Of a DNA stretch of 5,597 bases, positions 1-5,497 are shown in pieces; position 1 is the stretch's first letter; each line of letters begins with the position of its first letter. The notes beneath the pieces are model-generated. The model was not told the DNA's origin, ran no database searches, and worked only from the letters and a program-made list of their open reading frames with translations. The stretch comes from Candidatus Woesearchaeota archaeon (GTDB taxonomy: Archaea; Nanobdellota; Nanobdellia; Woesearchaeales; JACPBV01). The position numbers and the translations under genes are program-made. The stretch is from the NCBI GenBank assembly GCA_019322475.1, contig JAHWIN010000045.1:1-5597 (forward strand), read 5' to 3'.

Positions 1-84
1 GCAGTCTTCCTTAAACTCGCCTTTATGCTTTTCCATAAGCTTTTTGCTTGTCCTTTTTATCAGCTGCAGCTTTATCCTTCCCAT
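1..84 (-). CDS. rps17e: Ribosomal protein S17e, N-terminal part (runs off left edge)
   Basis: The minus strand from the ATG at 84-82 reads MGRIKLQLIKRTSKKLMEKH and continues open to base 1, giving 28 codons of a protein that normally has about 60-80 residues in archaea. The start MGRI, the IKRT motif at residues 9-12, the K-L-x-E-K pattern and the F-x-x-D near residues 24-27 match the conserved N-terminus of the small-subunit protein S17e (recognised from memory). The family is absent from bacteria, so this is the main evidence for an archaeal host. A TATA-like box 26 bases upstream places the transcription start at or next to the ATG, so the mRNA is probably leaderless. A second lysine-rich frame (160-23, 45 codons) overlaps it; I treat that as a shadow because only the S17e frame has recognisable conservation. 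The gene is transcribed away from the glycosylation locus and is unlikely to be part of it. Confidence 0.85.
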   Translation of the reverse strand, partial: MGRIKLQLIKRTSKKLMEKHKGEFKEDC

Positions 85-104
85 CAGGTTTAGGATTCCT
101 ATCC

Positions 105-114
105 TTTTTAAATA
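105..114 (-). promoter_or_regulatory. TATA-like box of the S17e gene
   Basis: The minus strand reads TATTTAAAAA here, preceded by an A-rich stretch that could serve as BRE. The centre is about 26 bases upstream of the S17e ATG, the usual TATA-to-start distance in archaea, which implies a leaderless or nearly leaderless mRNA. Just upstream (126-144) lies an imperfect dyad with 5-base arms GGCAT/ATGCC that might be an operator. Confidence 0.5.
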
Positions 115-335
115 GTTTTTGGTTTGGCATATCTTTATAATGCCCTAAAAACCTTTCCATGCTGGAGCAAAGCGCCTCTGCATTTAGTGTCCTTGGCTAG
201 GGCCTGGCAGCATCAGTGAAGCATTTGACCTTAGAGGGCTATATATATATGATTTAGCCGAGGATACATCCGGATCGGCCATACTTCTTGTGACGAACAA
301 CCTGTATAGGACCAATCGGCGGATATATACAAATA

Positions 336-343
336 TTTATATA
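336..343 (+). promoter_or_regulatory. Candidate TATA box upstream of the GtrA-like frame
   Basis: The plus strand reads TTTATATA followed by AAAG, a good archaeal TATA-like element in an A/T-rich stretch. Transcription would begin about 25 bases downstream, near 365, just before the GtrA-like frame opens at 373. The position fits a promoter for that frame, but the frame offers no canonical start codon near the expected mRNA 5' end. Confidence 0.35.
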
Positions 344-372
344 AAAGATGATGCATTTGCCCTTATCGGTGA

Positions 373-798
373 TTCACTATCTCGCTTAAGTCATTTTTAA
401 TAAAAGGAATCAGACATAGGAACATAAGGAATTTTTCAAAATACCTCCTTATCAGCATACTAGCATCAATAGCATATATCTTTCTCATATGGTGGTTCAT
501 AGATATATTGAGGATTCCAACATTAATAAGCTCATCTATAATCGTGGGATTAATCTTTATCGGGAAATTTTATTCATATATCCTGATAGGGTTAATCCAC
601 CCAAAATTTATGAAATATACAGCAACAAACATCAGCTTTTCCATAGCCAACATAGTCTTATTGTACTTATTTATCGATATCCTGATGATACCCACATTAA
701 TCTCATCTGCTATAACTGCTGTCGGCTTGTTTGTCCTGAGGTTTGTAATCTTTAATAAGATTGGACTTATAAAAGGCAGGGATGTACCCCCATTATGA
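373..798 (+). CDS. GtrA-like four-helix membrane protein, start unresolved, possibly broken
   Basis: The frame is open from 373 (stop at 370-372) to the TGA at 796-798, up to 141 codons, which is a usual GtrA length. It has four hydrophobic segments in two pairs, each pair starting with F-x-K-Y and containing F-I-D-I-L-x-I-P-T-L-I-S-S. The end, R-F-V-I-F-N-K, resembles the aromatic/basic end of GtrA domains. GtrA/GtcA proteins are thought to help move polyprenyl-phosphate-linked sugars across the membrane and usually sit beside GT2 enzymes, as here. No ATG or GTG occurs in frame; the first usual alternative start is TTG at 508, which would delete the first helix. The homology suggests that translation should begin around 400-430, where ATA codons (400, 424) are found. 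So either a non-canonical start is used, a frameshift near 395 joins it to an upstream frame, or it is a recent pseudogene. The family call is by pattern, not a search. Confidence 0.5.
   Translation, partial: FTISLKSFLIKGIRHRNIRNFSKYLLISILASIAYIFLIWWFIDILRIPTLISSSIIVGLIFIGKFYSYILIGLIHPKFMKYTATNISFSIANIVLLYLFIDILMIPTLISSAITAVGLFVLRFVIFNKIGLIKGRDVPPL
430..771 (+). repeat. Internal tandem duplication inside the GtrA-like protein
   Basis: Two 56-residue units, encoded by 430-597 and 604-771 and separated by the codons for His-Pro, align without gaps, with a repeat period of 174 bases. I count 28 identical residues of 56. The shared core is F-I-D-I-L-x-I-P-T-L-I-S-S, and both units end in I-G-L-I. 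The DNA of the core is also clearly similar. GtrA domains may be two-fold in general, but this degree of identity suggests a recent duplication or homogenisation of the two hairpins. Confidence 0.8.
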
Positions 799-811
799 TC
801 GTCTGGGCCAT

Positions 812-821
812 TTAAAAATAG
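812..821 (-). terminator. Possible T-tract terminator after the epimerase gene
   Basis: About 26 bases beyond the epimerase stop codon the minus strand reads CTATTTTTAA. Archaeal transcription often ends at short T-rich tracts without a hairpin. The tract is short and lies in a 48-base convergent spacer shared with the GtrA-like frame, so the call is weak. Confidence 0.25.
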
Positions 822-846
822 GGCTTACAAGATTATGAGATTGTTA

Positions 847-1791
847 TCATTTATTTTTGAACCAGTCCACGAAAAGAGATATACCCTTTTCAATCTTAAC
901 CTTAGGATCATATCCCAGGAGCCTTTTAGCTTTTGAGATATCTGCATAGGTTATCGGAACATCGCCTTTCTGAACGCCAACCTTGTTTATCATAGCCTTT
1001 TTTCCTGTTTCTTTCTCTATCAATGATATCAAATAACCTAATTCCACGGTATTTGAATTGCCCAGATTTATAATCTCAAAATTAAGATTGCTGTCAAGCG
1101 CCAAAAGGATGCCTGCAATAATATCCTGGACATAAGTATAATCCCTTTTTGAACCTCCACCCCCATAGACTTCAATAGGTTTTCCTTCCAGTATCAGCTT
1201 TGTGAACTTATAGGGGGCCATATCCGGCCTCCCATGCGGCCCATATACCGTAAAAAACCTCAGGCATACTATCGGAATGCCATAAAGGCTGTTATAACAC
1301 CTACACAGGAGCTCTCCTGACTTTTTTGTTATTCCATACGGGCTTATCTGTTTATCTGTGAGGTCATCCTCTGAGAAAGGAACCTTCTTGTTTATGCCAT
1401 ATACAGATGAGGAAGAGCCAAATATGAACTTTTTTATGGCATATTTTTTGGCTATCTCTAACATCAAGTTAGTGCCTTTTATATTCACCTTCTGGTATAA
1501 AAGAGGGTTTTCAAGAGAAGCTCTTACCCCTGCACGGGCTGCCAAGTGAACAACCTTATCCGGCTTCTCATTTTCGAATATATCCTGTAATTTTTTATAG
1601 TCAAGGATATCTGACCTGTACAGCTTAAAGAGAGGGTTGCTTCTTATCTCATCGAGGTTCGCTTCCTTTATTCTGGGATTGTAATAGCCATTGAAGTTAT
1701 CTACAGCTATCACTTTATTCCCTTTAGCAAGCAAGGCTTTGCAAAGATGGGACCCTATAAACCCTGCTCCTCCGGTAATCAGGCATTTCAT
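847..1791 (-). CDS. NAD-dependent sugar-nucleotide epimerase, UDP-glucuronate/UDP-glucose 4-epimerase-like
   Basis: The protein has 314 residues and is an extended short-chain dehydrogenase/reductase. It shows the NAD-binding loop TGGAGFIG (residues 6-13), an acidic residue after strand 2 (Asp31), H-L-A-A-R near 82-86, S-S-S-S-V-Y-G at 126-132 and the catalytic pair Tyr152/Lys156 in YGITK. The D-N-F-N-G-Y-Y segment (31-37), L-R-F-F-T-V-Y-G-P-H-G-R-P-D-M (177-191) and R-D-Y-T-Y (216-220) are typical of UDP-glucuronate 4-epimerases, so conversion of UDP-glucuronate to UDP-galacturonate is my first guess; UDP-glucose or another hexose substrate is possible. It acts in the cytoplasm and would supply a donor for surface glycans. 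I chose the ATG at 1791 because it gives MKCLITGGAGFIG, the normal start of the fold. A TTG at 1803 would add four residues without a clear ribosome site. The gene follows the GT2 gene by 19 bases, so the two are probably cotranscribed. The length is normal and all key residues are present. Confidence 0.88.
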   Translation of the reverse strand: MKCLITGGAGFIGSHLCKALLAKGNKVIAVDNFNGYYNPRIKEANLDEIRSNPLFKLYRSDILDYKKLQDIFENEKPDKVVHLAARAGVRASLENPLLYQKVNIKGTNLMLEIAKKYAIKKFIFGSSSSVYGINKKVPFSEDDLTDKQISPYGITKKSGELLCRCYNSLYGIPIVCLRFFTVYGPHGRPDMAPYKFTKLILEGKPIEVYGGGGSKRDYTYVQDIIAGILLALDSNLNFEIINLGNSNTVELGYLISLIEKETGKKAMINKVGVQKGDVPITYADISKAKRLLGYDPKVKIEKGISLFVDWFKNK

Positions 1792-1810
1792 CTTATAGTC
1801 CAAAAAGTGC

Positions 1811-2683
1811 TCATTTAAAATTTTGATTCTTGGTCCTAATAATCAATTCTGCGATTAATCCAAGTATAAAGATCTGTATGGATGCAAGACTCAACATAAC
1901 AAATGTTATGTCAAAGAAGGTGCCAAGCTTCAACAGACCAGTTATAACTATAGCCAACCCAATCAAAAATAGAAGGATGCTAAACGGGACAAAGATCTTC
2001 AACGGCCTGAAAAACAAACATAATTTCAGGAGGAGTTTATTAAACTCTATAAAATCCTTGATCGGGTTTATTGTAGATTTTCCTTCCCTCTTATAGTAAT
2101 TTATCGGCATGAATTTTACATCATAATCGTTTGTAAAAGCTATCATCGTGTTAGTCGAAGTGAATGAGAACCTCTCAGGATATAAATTCCAGAACTTTAG
2201 GCTCATGCTTTTTTTAAACAGCATCATCCCTGAATTAAGGTCAACTACCTTTTTTGAAGCTATGTATGTGGCAATCTTTGTTAAAATAAACTTAGCTGGT
2301 CTCCTAAGCAAGGGGATCTTAACTATCTTTCCTACCCTTGCACCTATTATCAAATCGTTATCAGGCATATACTCCAGGAATTTAGGCATGTCTTTGGCAG
2401 GGTATGTGCCATCAGCGTCAATTATGAATATCCAGCCGTACTTTGACGCGCTTATCCCACTTTTTAATGATGCGCCATACCCTTTGTTGACCTTATGCTT
2501 AACGAGCCTTATCCCGCTTATTTTTGACAGCATATCATAAGACCCATCTTTGCTGCAATCATCAACTACTATGAGTTCGTACCCATAAGGGGCCATACAC
2601 TCTTTTATATCCTGTATGGTCTGAGCTATGGCCTTTTCCTCATTATACACCGGGATTATTATCGAAATTGGCTCGTTTTCCAT
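1811..2683 (-). CDS. Family 2 glycosyltransferase, DPM1/GtrB-like, with two C-terminal membrane helices
   Basis: The protein has 290 residues from the ATG at 2683. A GT-A domain fills residues 1-220: S-I-I-I-P-V-Y-N-E-E (7-16), V-V-D-D (39-42) and the metal-binding D-A-D-G (89-92) followed by TYP. N-S-G-M-M-L-F (150-156) and Y-x-x-R-E-G-K-S-T (196-204) correspond to the acceptor-loop motifs of dolichyl-phosphate sugar synthases. Two hydrophobic helices follow at about 228-250 and 258-283, the layout of GtrB/CsbB/ArnC-type enzymes. Such enzymes transfer a sugar from a nucleotide donor to polyprenyl phosphate on the cytoplasmic face; donor identity cannot be read from the sequence. An upstream in-frame ATG at 2707 would add eight residues, but it overlaps the TATA-like box, which sits 27 bases before the ATG at 2683; a leaderless start at 2683 is therefore preferred. 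The gene is first in a likely two-gene operon with the epimerase. Confidence 0.88.
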   Translation of the reverse strand: MENEPISIIIPVYNEEKAIAQTIQDIKECMAPYGYELIVVDDCSKDGSYDMLSKISGIRLVKHKVNKGYGASLKSGISASKYGWIFIIDADGTYPAKDMPKFLEYMPDNDLIIGARVGKIVKIPLLRRPAKFILTKIATYIASKKVVDLNSGMMLFKKSMSLKFWNLYPERFSFTSTNTMIAFTNDYDVKFMPINYYKREGKSTINPIKDFIEFNKLLLKLCLFFRPLKIFVPFSILLFLIGLAIVITGLLKLGTFFDITFVMLSLASIQIFILGLIAELIIRTKNQNFK

Positions 2684-2705
2684 CTTAATATTCAAATTTT
2701 GAAGC

Positions 2706-2714
2706 ATTTAAATA
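2706..2714 (-). promoter_or_regulatory. TATA-like box for the GT2-epimerase operon
   Basis: The minus strand reads TATTTAAAT, preceded by CCAAAATC, which can serve as a BRE-like element. Its centre is 27 bases upstream of the ATG at 2683, so the transcript should start at or beside that ATG. This element decides the start of the glycosyltransferase against the upstream ATG at 2707, which would lie before the transcription start. Confidence 0.55.
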
Positions 2715-2738
2715 GATTTTGGTGTTAAGGGAGCTATA

Positions 2739-2757
2739 CTAAAAGACAAAATATTTT
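2739..2757 (-). terminator. T-rich tracts, possible terminator after the YfhO-like gene
   Basis: The minus strand carries two T4 tracts in AAAATATTTTGTCTTTTAG, about 160 bases beyond the YfhO-like stop and about 25 bases before the TATA-like box of the glycosyltransferase. It is the first good T-rich stretch after the long gene on that strand. There is no hairpin, and archaeal terminators need none. Confidence 0.25.
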
Positions 2758-2979
2758 AGAGAACTTTTGTTTTTTCCTTTTCTTCTTCTTTTCCGTAAAA
2801 TGGATCTTTCTTTGCTTGAGGAGTCTTTCAGAAATATGAACAAGGCCTATATTCTGGAGGGGATACCCTTGTCTTTGCTGCTTCCTTTTGTCATGGCTGG
2901 TAGGTGGAGGGTATTGAAGTCATTTAAATCTTTTTTTGAAAGGTATAAAAGAAAGGATAACCAAAAGAAGCGTAATTAA
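2743..2979 (+). pseudogene. Fragment resembling the N-terminus of an LPG_synthase_TM (AglD-like) membrane protein
   Basis: A plus-strand frame is open from 2743 to the stop before 2980, with its only early ATG at 2800. It encodes a short hydrophobic run (FFPFLLLF), then R-K-M-D-L-S-L-L-E-E-S-F, a second hydrophobic segment and G-R-W-R-V-L-K. This order matches the start of the LPG_synthase_TM / AglD-like family as I remember it: one helix, a short D-L-S-x-L-x-E-A-L stretch, then a helix ending in R-A-x-R-W-R-x-L-L. Full members have about 300 residues; here the similarity covers only about 60. After about 2920 the frame enters the antisense of the YfhO-like gene and becomes lysine-rich shadow. 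I read it as a remnant cut off by rearrangement. It could also be a small chance frame; no search could be run. Confidence 0.35.
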
Positions 2980-5238
2980 GCTTATAACCAACCCAACCAT
3001 AAATGACCTTGGAAGGTAATTAAATACCAGCTGCCCATACTCATTTTCCAGATAGACAGCAGAGTTCATCCCATTTGCCCTATAGATGGGCTTTTTTTCA
3101 TTTTTTAGCTTAGGATCCCATCCTGGGAAGAGGTGAAATTTCTCTGTCAGGATAAGCCATCCAGCTTCACCATCCAGTTCCACTATTCTTTTGTTAGGGG
3201 AGTAATAGCTTGGATTTATCCCCTTAACCTCGCTGTAATTCCCTTTAAACCTTGATAACAGGTTATCTATCTCTTCCTGGGATACCATGTTCCTGTTCAT
3301 CATTATATCAGGCAGAAGGATGCCTCCTGAATCGGAGTATTCCTTGAGAGAGGGGATTGAGTTTTCGTCTATAGACCCTTTGGTCAATATAATAGAATCA
3401 AACCTTTTTAGGAAACTTAGGTCATAATCATTTACCTTTCCATAGACCATTATTATGACCAGGTTAGAGGGGTCAAAACGATCATCTATCATCAATGAAT
3501 AGCTGGTTTGGTCTACAGCATCTTTTTCTCCTATAACCAAGATACTATTTTCCACCACGTAGATTCTTGGGAGATAAAGCCGGTTGTAGTAAAGGTATGG
3601 CCCGTCAAATCCCCTGTCCTGCGAATCAAATGTTGAGCATGCCTCTGACGTATTGAACTTATAGACAAATTCCAGGTTGGACCTGTTTATTGGGGTTTTT
3701 CCATATATGTATTTTGTATTTAACATGCCATAGAATTTGGCAGGATAGGAATGAGCCAACCCCAGGAAAGTATATAGCTCAGGCACCCATATCCCGCTTC
3801 CCCCATATAACATCTCCAGGTCCAGCAAGGATATAATGGAGGCGTCAGACCCTGCATGCACCCTTGTATCTATGTGGTTTATCCTGAAGATAGACTGGTC
3901 CATGCTTAGGTTGCGCAAAAGCTGGTTCTGCTCATAACATTCTTTGAAGCTTCTTCCAACCTCAGAATTGATGCGCCCGCCATTGACATACCCTGAAACA
4001 AAAAATGCCTCCAGAAGGATAACAGCCAGTACTGCAACATATAATGGGTTTAGATTCTTTAGCTTTGTTTTTTTCTTTATTTTGTCGAAAAATACGGATC
4101 CCCCAATCCCTATAAGGATTGATGTGGCAAATGCATATAGGAAAAGGCTCCTGTCAACGGAATGCAGCTTGTTGAATACTGGGCCAACCTTCCAGAAAAC
4201 ATACCATAGGCCAGTAGGCCAAGCTATAAGTATGTTCAGGATTATGATCAGGATGAGCGCCATCACCAGTTTCTTTTTCCATTTTGTAAGTGCAAAAAGC
4301 AAAAAAATGAACCCCGGAATCCCGAGCCTTAGATAATGCTGATTTGCCCTGGGCTGCCCTATAGGCATCAAGACAGTCTTTATAAGGTGCCTGAACCCAT
4401 TTATCTTGCCTTTTAGGTTATGTGTTTTGGTCGCATCCTGGTAGCTATAGCTTTCTATCTGTTTTTTGCTGCTGACCTCATTGTACTCCAGGAGAGGGAA
4501 CAGCTTGACAGAAAAAAGCCCTGTAAAAACCAGCAAGATAGTGAGGCTGATCAAGGAAAGCTTAACTATCCTTTTTGAGAAATGTTTGGAGACCACATAT
4601 ACTATGAAAACCGAAAGGAACACGAAGAACAGGAACAAGCCGAAGTCATAACCATTGCCTAGAAACGTCACCGCCAGGCTTATCCCTGTTATTACAGAGT
4701 ATTTGAACCATCTCTTAGAGGTTACTGCTTTCCATAAGAAAAAGAATATCAGCGGGGTCCAAAAGTAAACCTGCATAGCATCCGTAAAAGCCGACATATG
4801 GTTTATGCTGAACGGATTGAACATATAGCAGACTGCAGAAATAAATGCAAACTTTGGCTTGACCTTTAGATTAATCACTAGGATGTACATAAAAAGCCCG
4901 CTTAGAAAGACATTTACCACCTGGGCAAGATTAAACATGCCTTGCGAGGTAGGTATTATCAGGGCCAGTAAAGGGCTTAAACTAAAAACCTGGTAGATCG
5001 GATGCGCAAAAAAAGGTATCCCTGCCTGCTCGTTGGGATACCATAGGGGGAATTGGCGGTATTTTAAGATCGACCTTTTGAAGAAGTTCAGTGAATTCTG
5101 CCTCATTATACTGTCGCCTACCCGTATATTGCTAAGGCTAAAAAAATCCCAACATCTTAAATAGGTAAGAATCATCAACAACAATACGATTATCAGGTGG
5201 GTCTTATTTTTTTTAAGAAAATTTATTATCCTTTTCAT
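2920..5238 (-). CDS. YfhO-like GT-C polytopic membrane protein, probable lipid-linked sugar glycosyltransferase
   Basis: The protein has 772 residues. A basic N-terminus and a helix (about 13-27) are followed by a large first loop with V-G-D-S-I-M-R-Q (40-47), F-P-L-W-Y-P (63-68) and A-G-I-P-F-F (72-77). This is the conserved signature of the YfhO family, and Asp42 sits where GT-C enzymes carry their catalytic acid. Many helices follow up to about residue 415, including F-N-P-F-S (140-144). The extracytoplasmic C-terminal half has M-L-N-T-K-Y-I-Y (505-512), Y-L-P-R-I-Y-V-V-E (555-563), W-L-I-L-T-E-K-F-H-L-F-P-G-W (694-707) and N-Y-L-P-R-S before a last helix (746-766). All are family landmarks. 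Bacterial YfhO transfers sugars from polyprenyl phosphate to teichoic acids; the archaeal acceptor is unknown. Residues about 580-665 look like an inserted Rossmann or ThuA/GATase-like domain. The ATG at 5238 is fixed by an in-frame TAG nine bases upstream. AAGGGA about 10 bases before it could act as ribosome site. Confidence 0.85.
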   Translation of the reverse strand: MKRIINFLKKNKTHLIIVLLLMILTYLRCWDFFSLSNIRVGDSIMRQNSLNFFKRSILKYRQFPLWYPNEQAGIPFFAHPIYQVFSLSPLLALIIPTSQGMFNLAQVVNVFLSGLFMYILVINLKVKPKFAFISAVCYMFNPFSINHMSAFTDAMQVYFWTPLIFFFLWKAVTSKRWFKYSVITGISLAVTFLGNGYDFGLFLFFVFLSVFIVYVVSKHFSKRIVKLSLISLTILLVFTGLFSVKLFPLLEYNEVSSKKQIESYSYQDATKTHNLKGKINGFRHLIKTVLMPIGQPRANQHYLRLGIPGFIFLLFALTKWKKKLVMALILIIILNILIAWPTGLWYVFWKVGPVFNKLHSVDRSLFLYAFATSILIGIGGSVFFDKIKKKTKLKNLNPLYVAVLAVILLEAFFVSGYVNGGRINSEVGRSFKECYEQNQLLRNLSMDQSIFRINHIDTRVHAGSDASIISLLDLEMLYGGSGIWVPELYTFLGLAHSYPAKFYGMLNTKYIYGKTPINRSNLEFVYKFNTSEACSTFDSQDRGFDGPYLYYNRLYLPRIYVVENSILVIGEKDAVDQTSYSLMIDDRFDPSNLVIIMVYGKVNDYDLSFLKRFDSIILTKGSIDENSIPSLKEYSDSGGILLPDIMMNRNMVSQEEIDNLLSRFKGNYSEVKGINPSYYSPNKRIVELDGEAGWLILTEKFHLFPGWDPKLKNEKKPIYRANGMNSAVYLENEYGQLVFNYLPRSFMVGLVISLITLLLVILSFIPFKKRFK

Positions 5239-5278
5239 GGTTTTCTAATCCCTTTAGGGAGGCAAAGCTTTCTGGCAA

Positions 5279-5292
5279 CAGGCTTAAGCCTG
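5279..5292. repeat. Perfect 14-base palindrome upstream of the YfhO-like gene
   Basis: The sequence CAGGCTTAAGCCTG is its own reverse complement. It lies 41-54 bases upstream of the YfhO-like ATG, just beyond the expected TATA position, which is where an archaeal regulator could bind. It might also arise by chance or form a small cruciform. No second copy was noticed in the window. Confidence 0.5.
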
Positions 5293-5408
5293 CGGTTAGC
5301 ATGCCCTAGGCCAGCGGAATGGAATTGCAGATTTTTTTGAAAGCAGACAGGAGCATTGAGGGATTTTACCAGGCCGACCTTTCATTTGATTCTGGTATAT
5401 TGAGATGT

Positions 5409-5416
5409 TTTATAAA
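5409..5416 (+). promoter_or_regulatory. TATA-like box on plus strand, no clear gene downstream
   Basis: The plus strand reads TTTATAAA followed by TCTTTG. An ATG lies about 27 bases downstream at 5439, but its frame stops after eight codons. The element could serve a small RNA ending at the T-tract 5466-5472, or a gene whose start lies farther right, or it may be fortuitous. Confidence 0.25.
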
Positions 5417-5475
5417 TCTTTGCGGAATTTTTGTTTCCATGCCTTTTGCACAGGGTACAGCCTGACTTTTTTATT

Positions 5476-5497
5476 GGAAATTTCGCAGGAAATTTCC
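5476..5497. repeat. Perfect 9-bp inverted repeat with 4-base loop
   Basis: GGAAATTTC (5476-5484), loop GCAG, then GAAATTTCC (5489-5497) form a perfect hairpin. Because GGAAATTTCC is itself palindromic, the element can also be read as two tandem copies of GGAAATTTC 12 bases apart, about one helical turn, as in a paired operator. No T-tract follows on the plus strand, and on the minus strand A-rich sequence follows, so a simple terminator is unlikely. Confidence 0.6.

Larger units (their letters stand above)
85..372. other. Spacer between S17e and the GtrA-like frame, no gene supported
   Basis: No convincing gene is seen in these bases. They contain the S17e promoter, a GGCAT/ATGCC dyad (126-144) around a TATA-like CTTTATAA, a TA dinucleotide run (about 240-250) and a second TATA-like element at 336-343. 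On the plus strand a frame is open from 188 to the stop at 398-400 without ATG; its only usual alternative start is GTG at 290. It reads, for example, RRIYTNIYIKDDAFALIGDS near its end, and I recognise no family. An ATG at 159, about 22 bases downstream of the CTTTATAA box, opens a frame of only 13 codons. No tRNA, C/D-box RNA or CRISPR signal was found by eye. The area may hold a decayed gene. Confidence 0.4.

Noticed and set aside
23..160. A 45-codon minus-strand frame starting MERFLGHYKDMPNQK and ending AYGKA
   Set aside because: It overlaps the recognisable S17e start in another frame; its lysine/aspartate-rich composition is expected from A-rich shadow reading, and it has an upstream stop and no placed promoter.
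182..277. A minus-strand frame of about 32 codons starting MADPDVSSAKS
   Set aside because: No family recognised, no TATA box at the right distance, and it lies antisense to another short open stretch; random spacer reading is likelier.
341..360. GATGATG as a C box of a C/D guide RNA
   Set aside because: It differs from the RTGATGA consensus at the end, and no CTGA D box or C'/D' pair is found at proper spacing.
489..755. An ATG-started 88-codon plus frame across the GtrA-like region
   Set aside because: It is the shifted reading of the GtrA-like frame; it lacks membrane-helix periodicity and the internal repeat is visible only in the other frame.
811..830. GGGC...GGGC around an A/T core as a terminator hairpin
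   Set aside because: The two GGGC copies are direct repeats, not inverted, so no stem forms; only the T-tract on the minus strand remains as a weak signal.
2148..2540. A 130-codon plus frame antisense to the glycosyltransferase
   Set aside because: Fully antisense to a gene with intact GT2 motifs; it shows no family signature of its own.
3944..4336. A 130-codon plus frame antisense to the YfhO-like gene
   Set aside because: Fully inside the antisense of a strongly supported membrane-protein gene; composition is that of a shadow frame.
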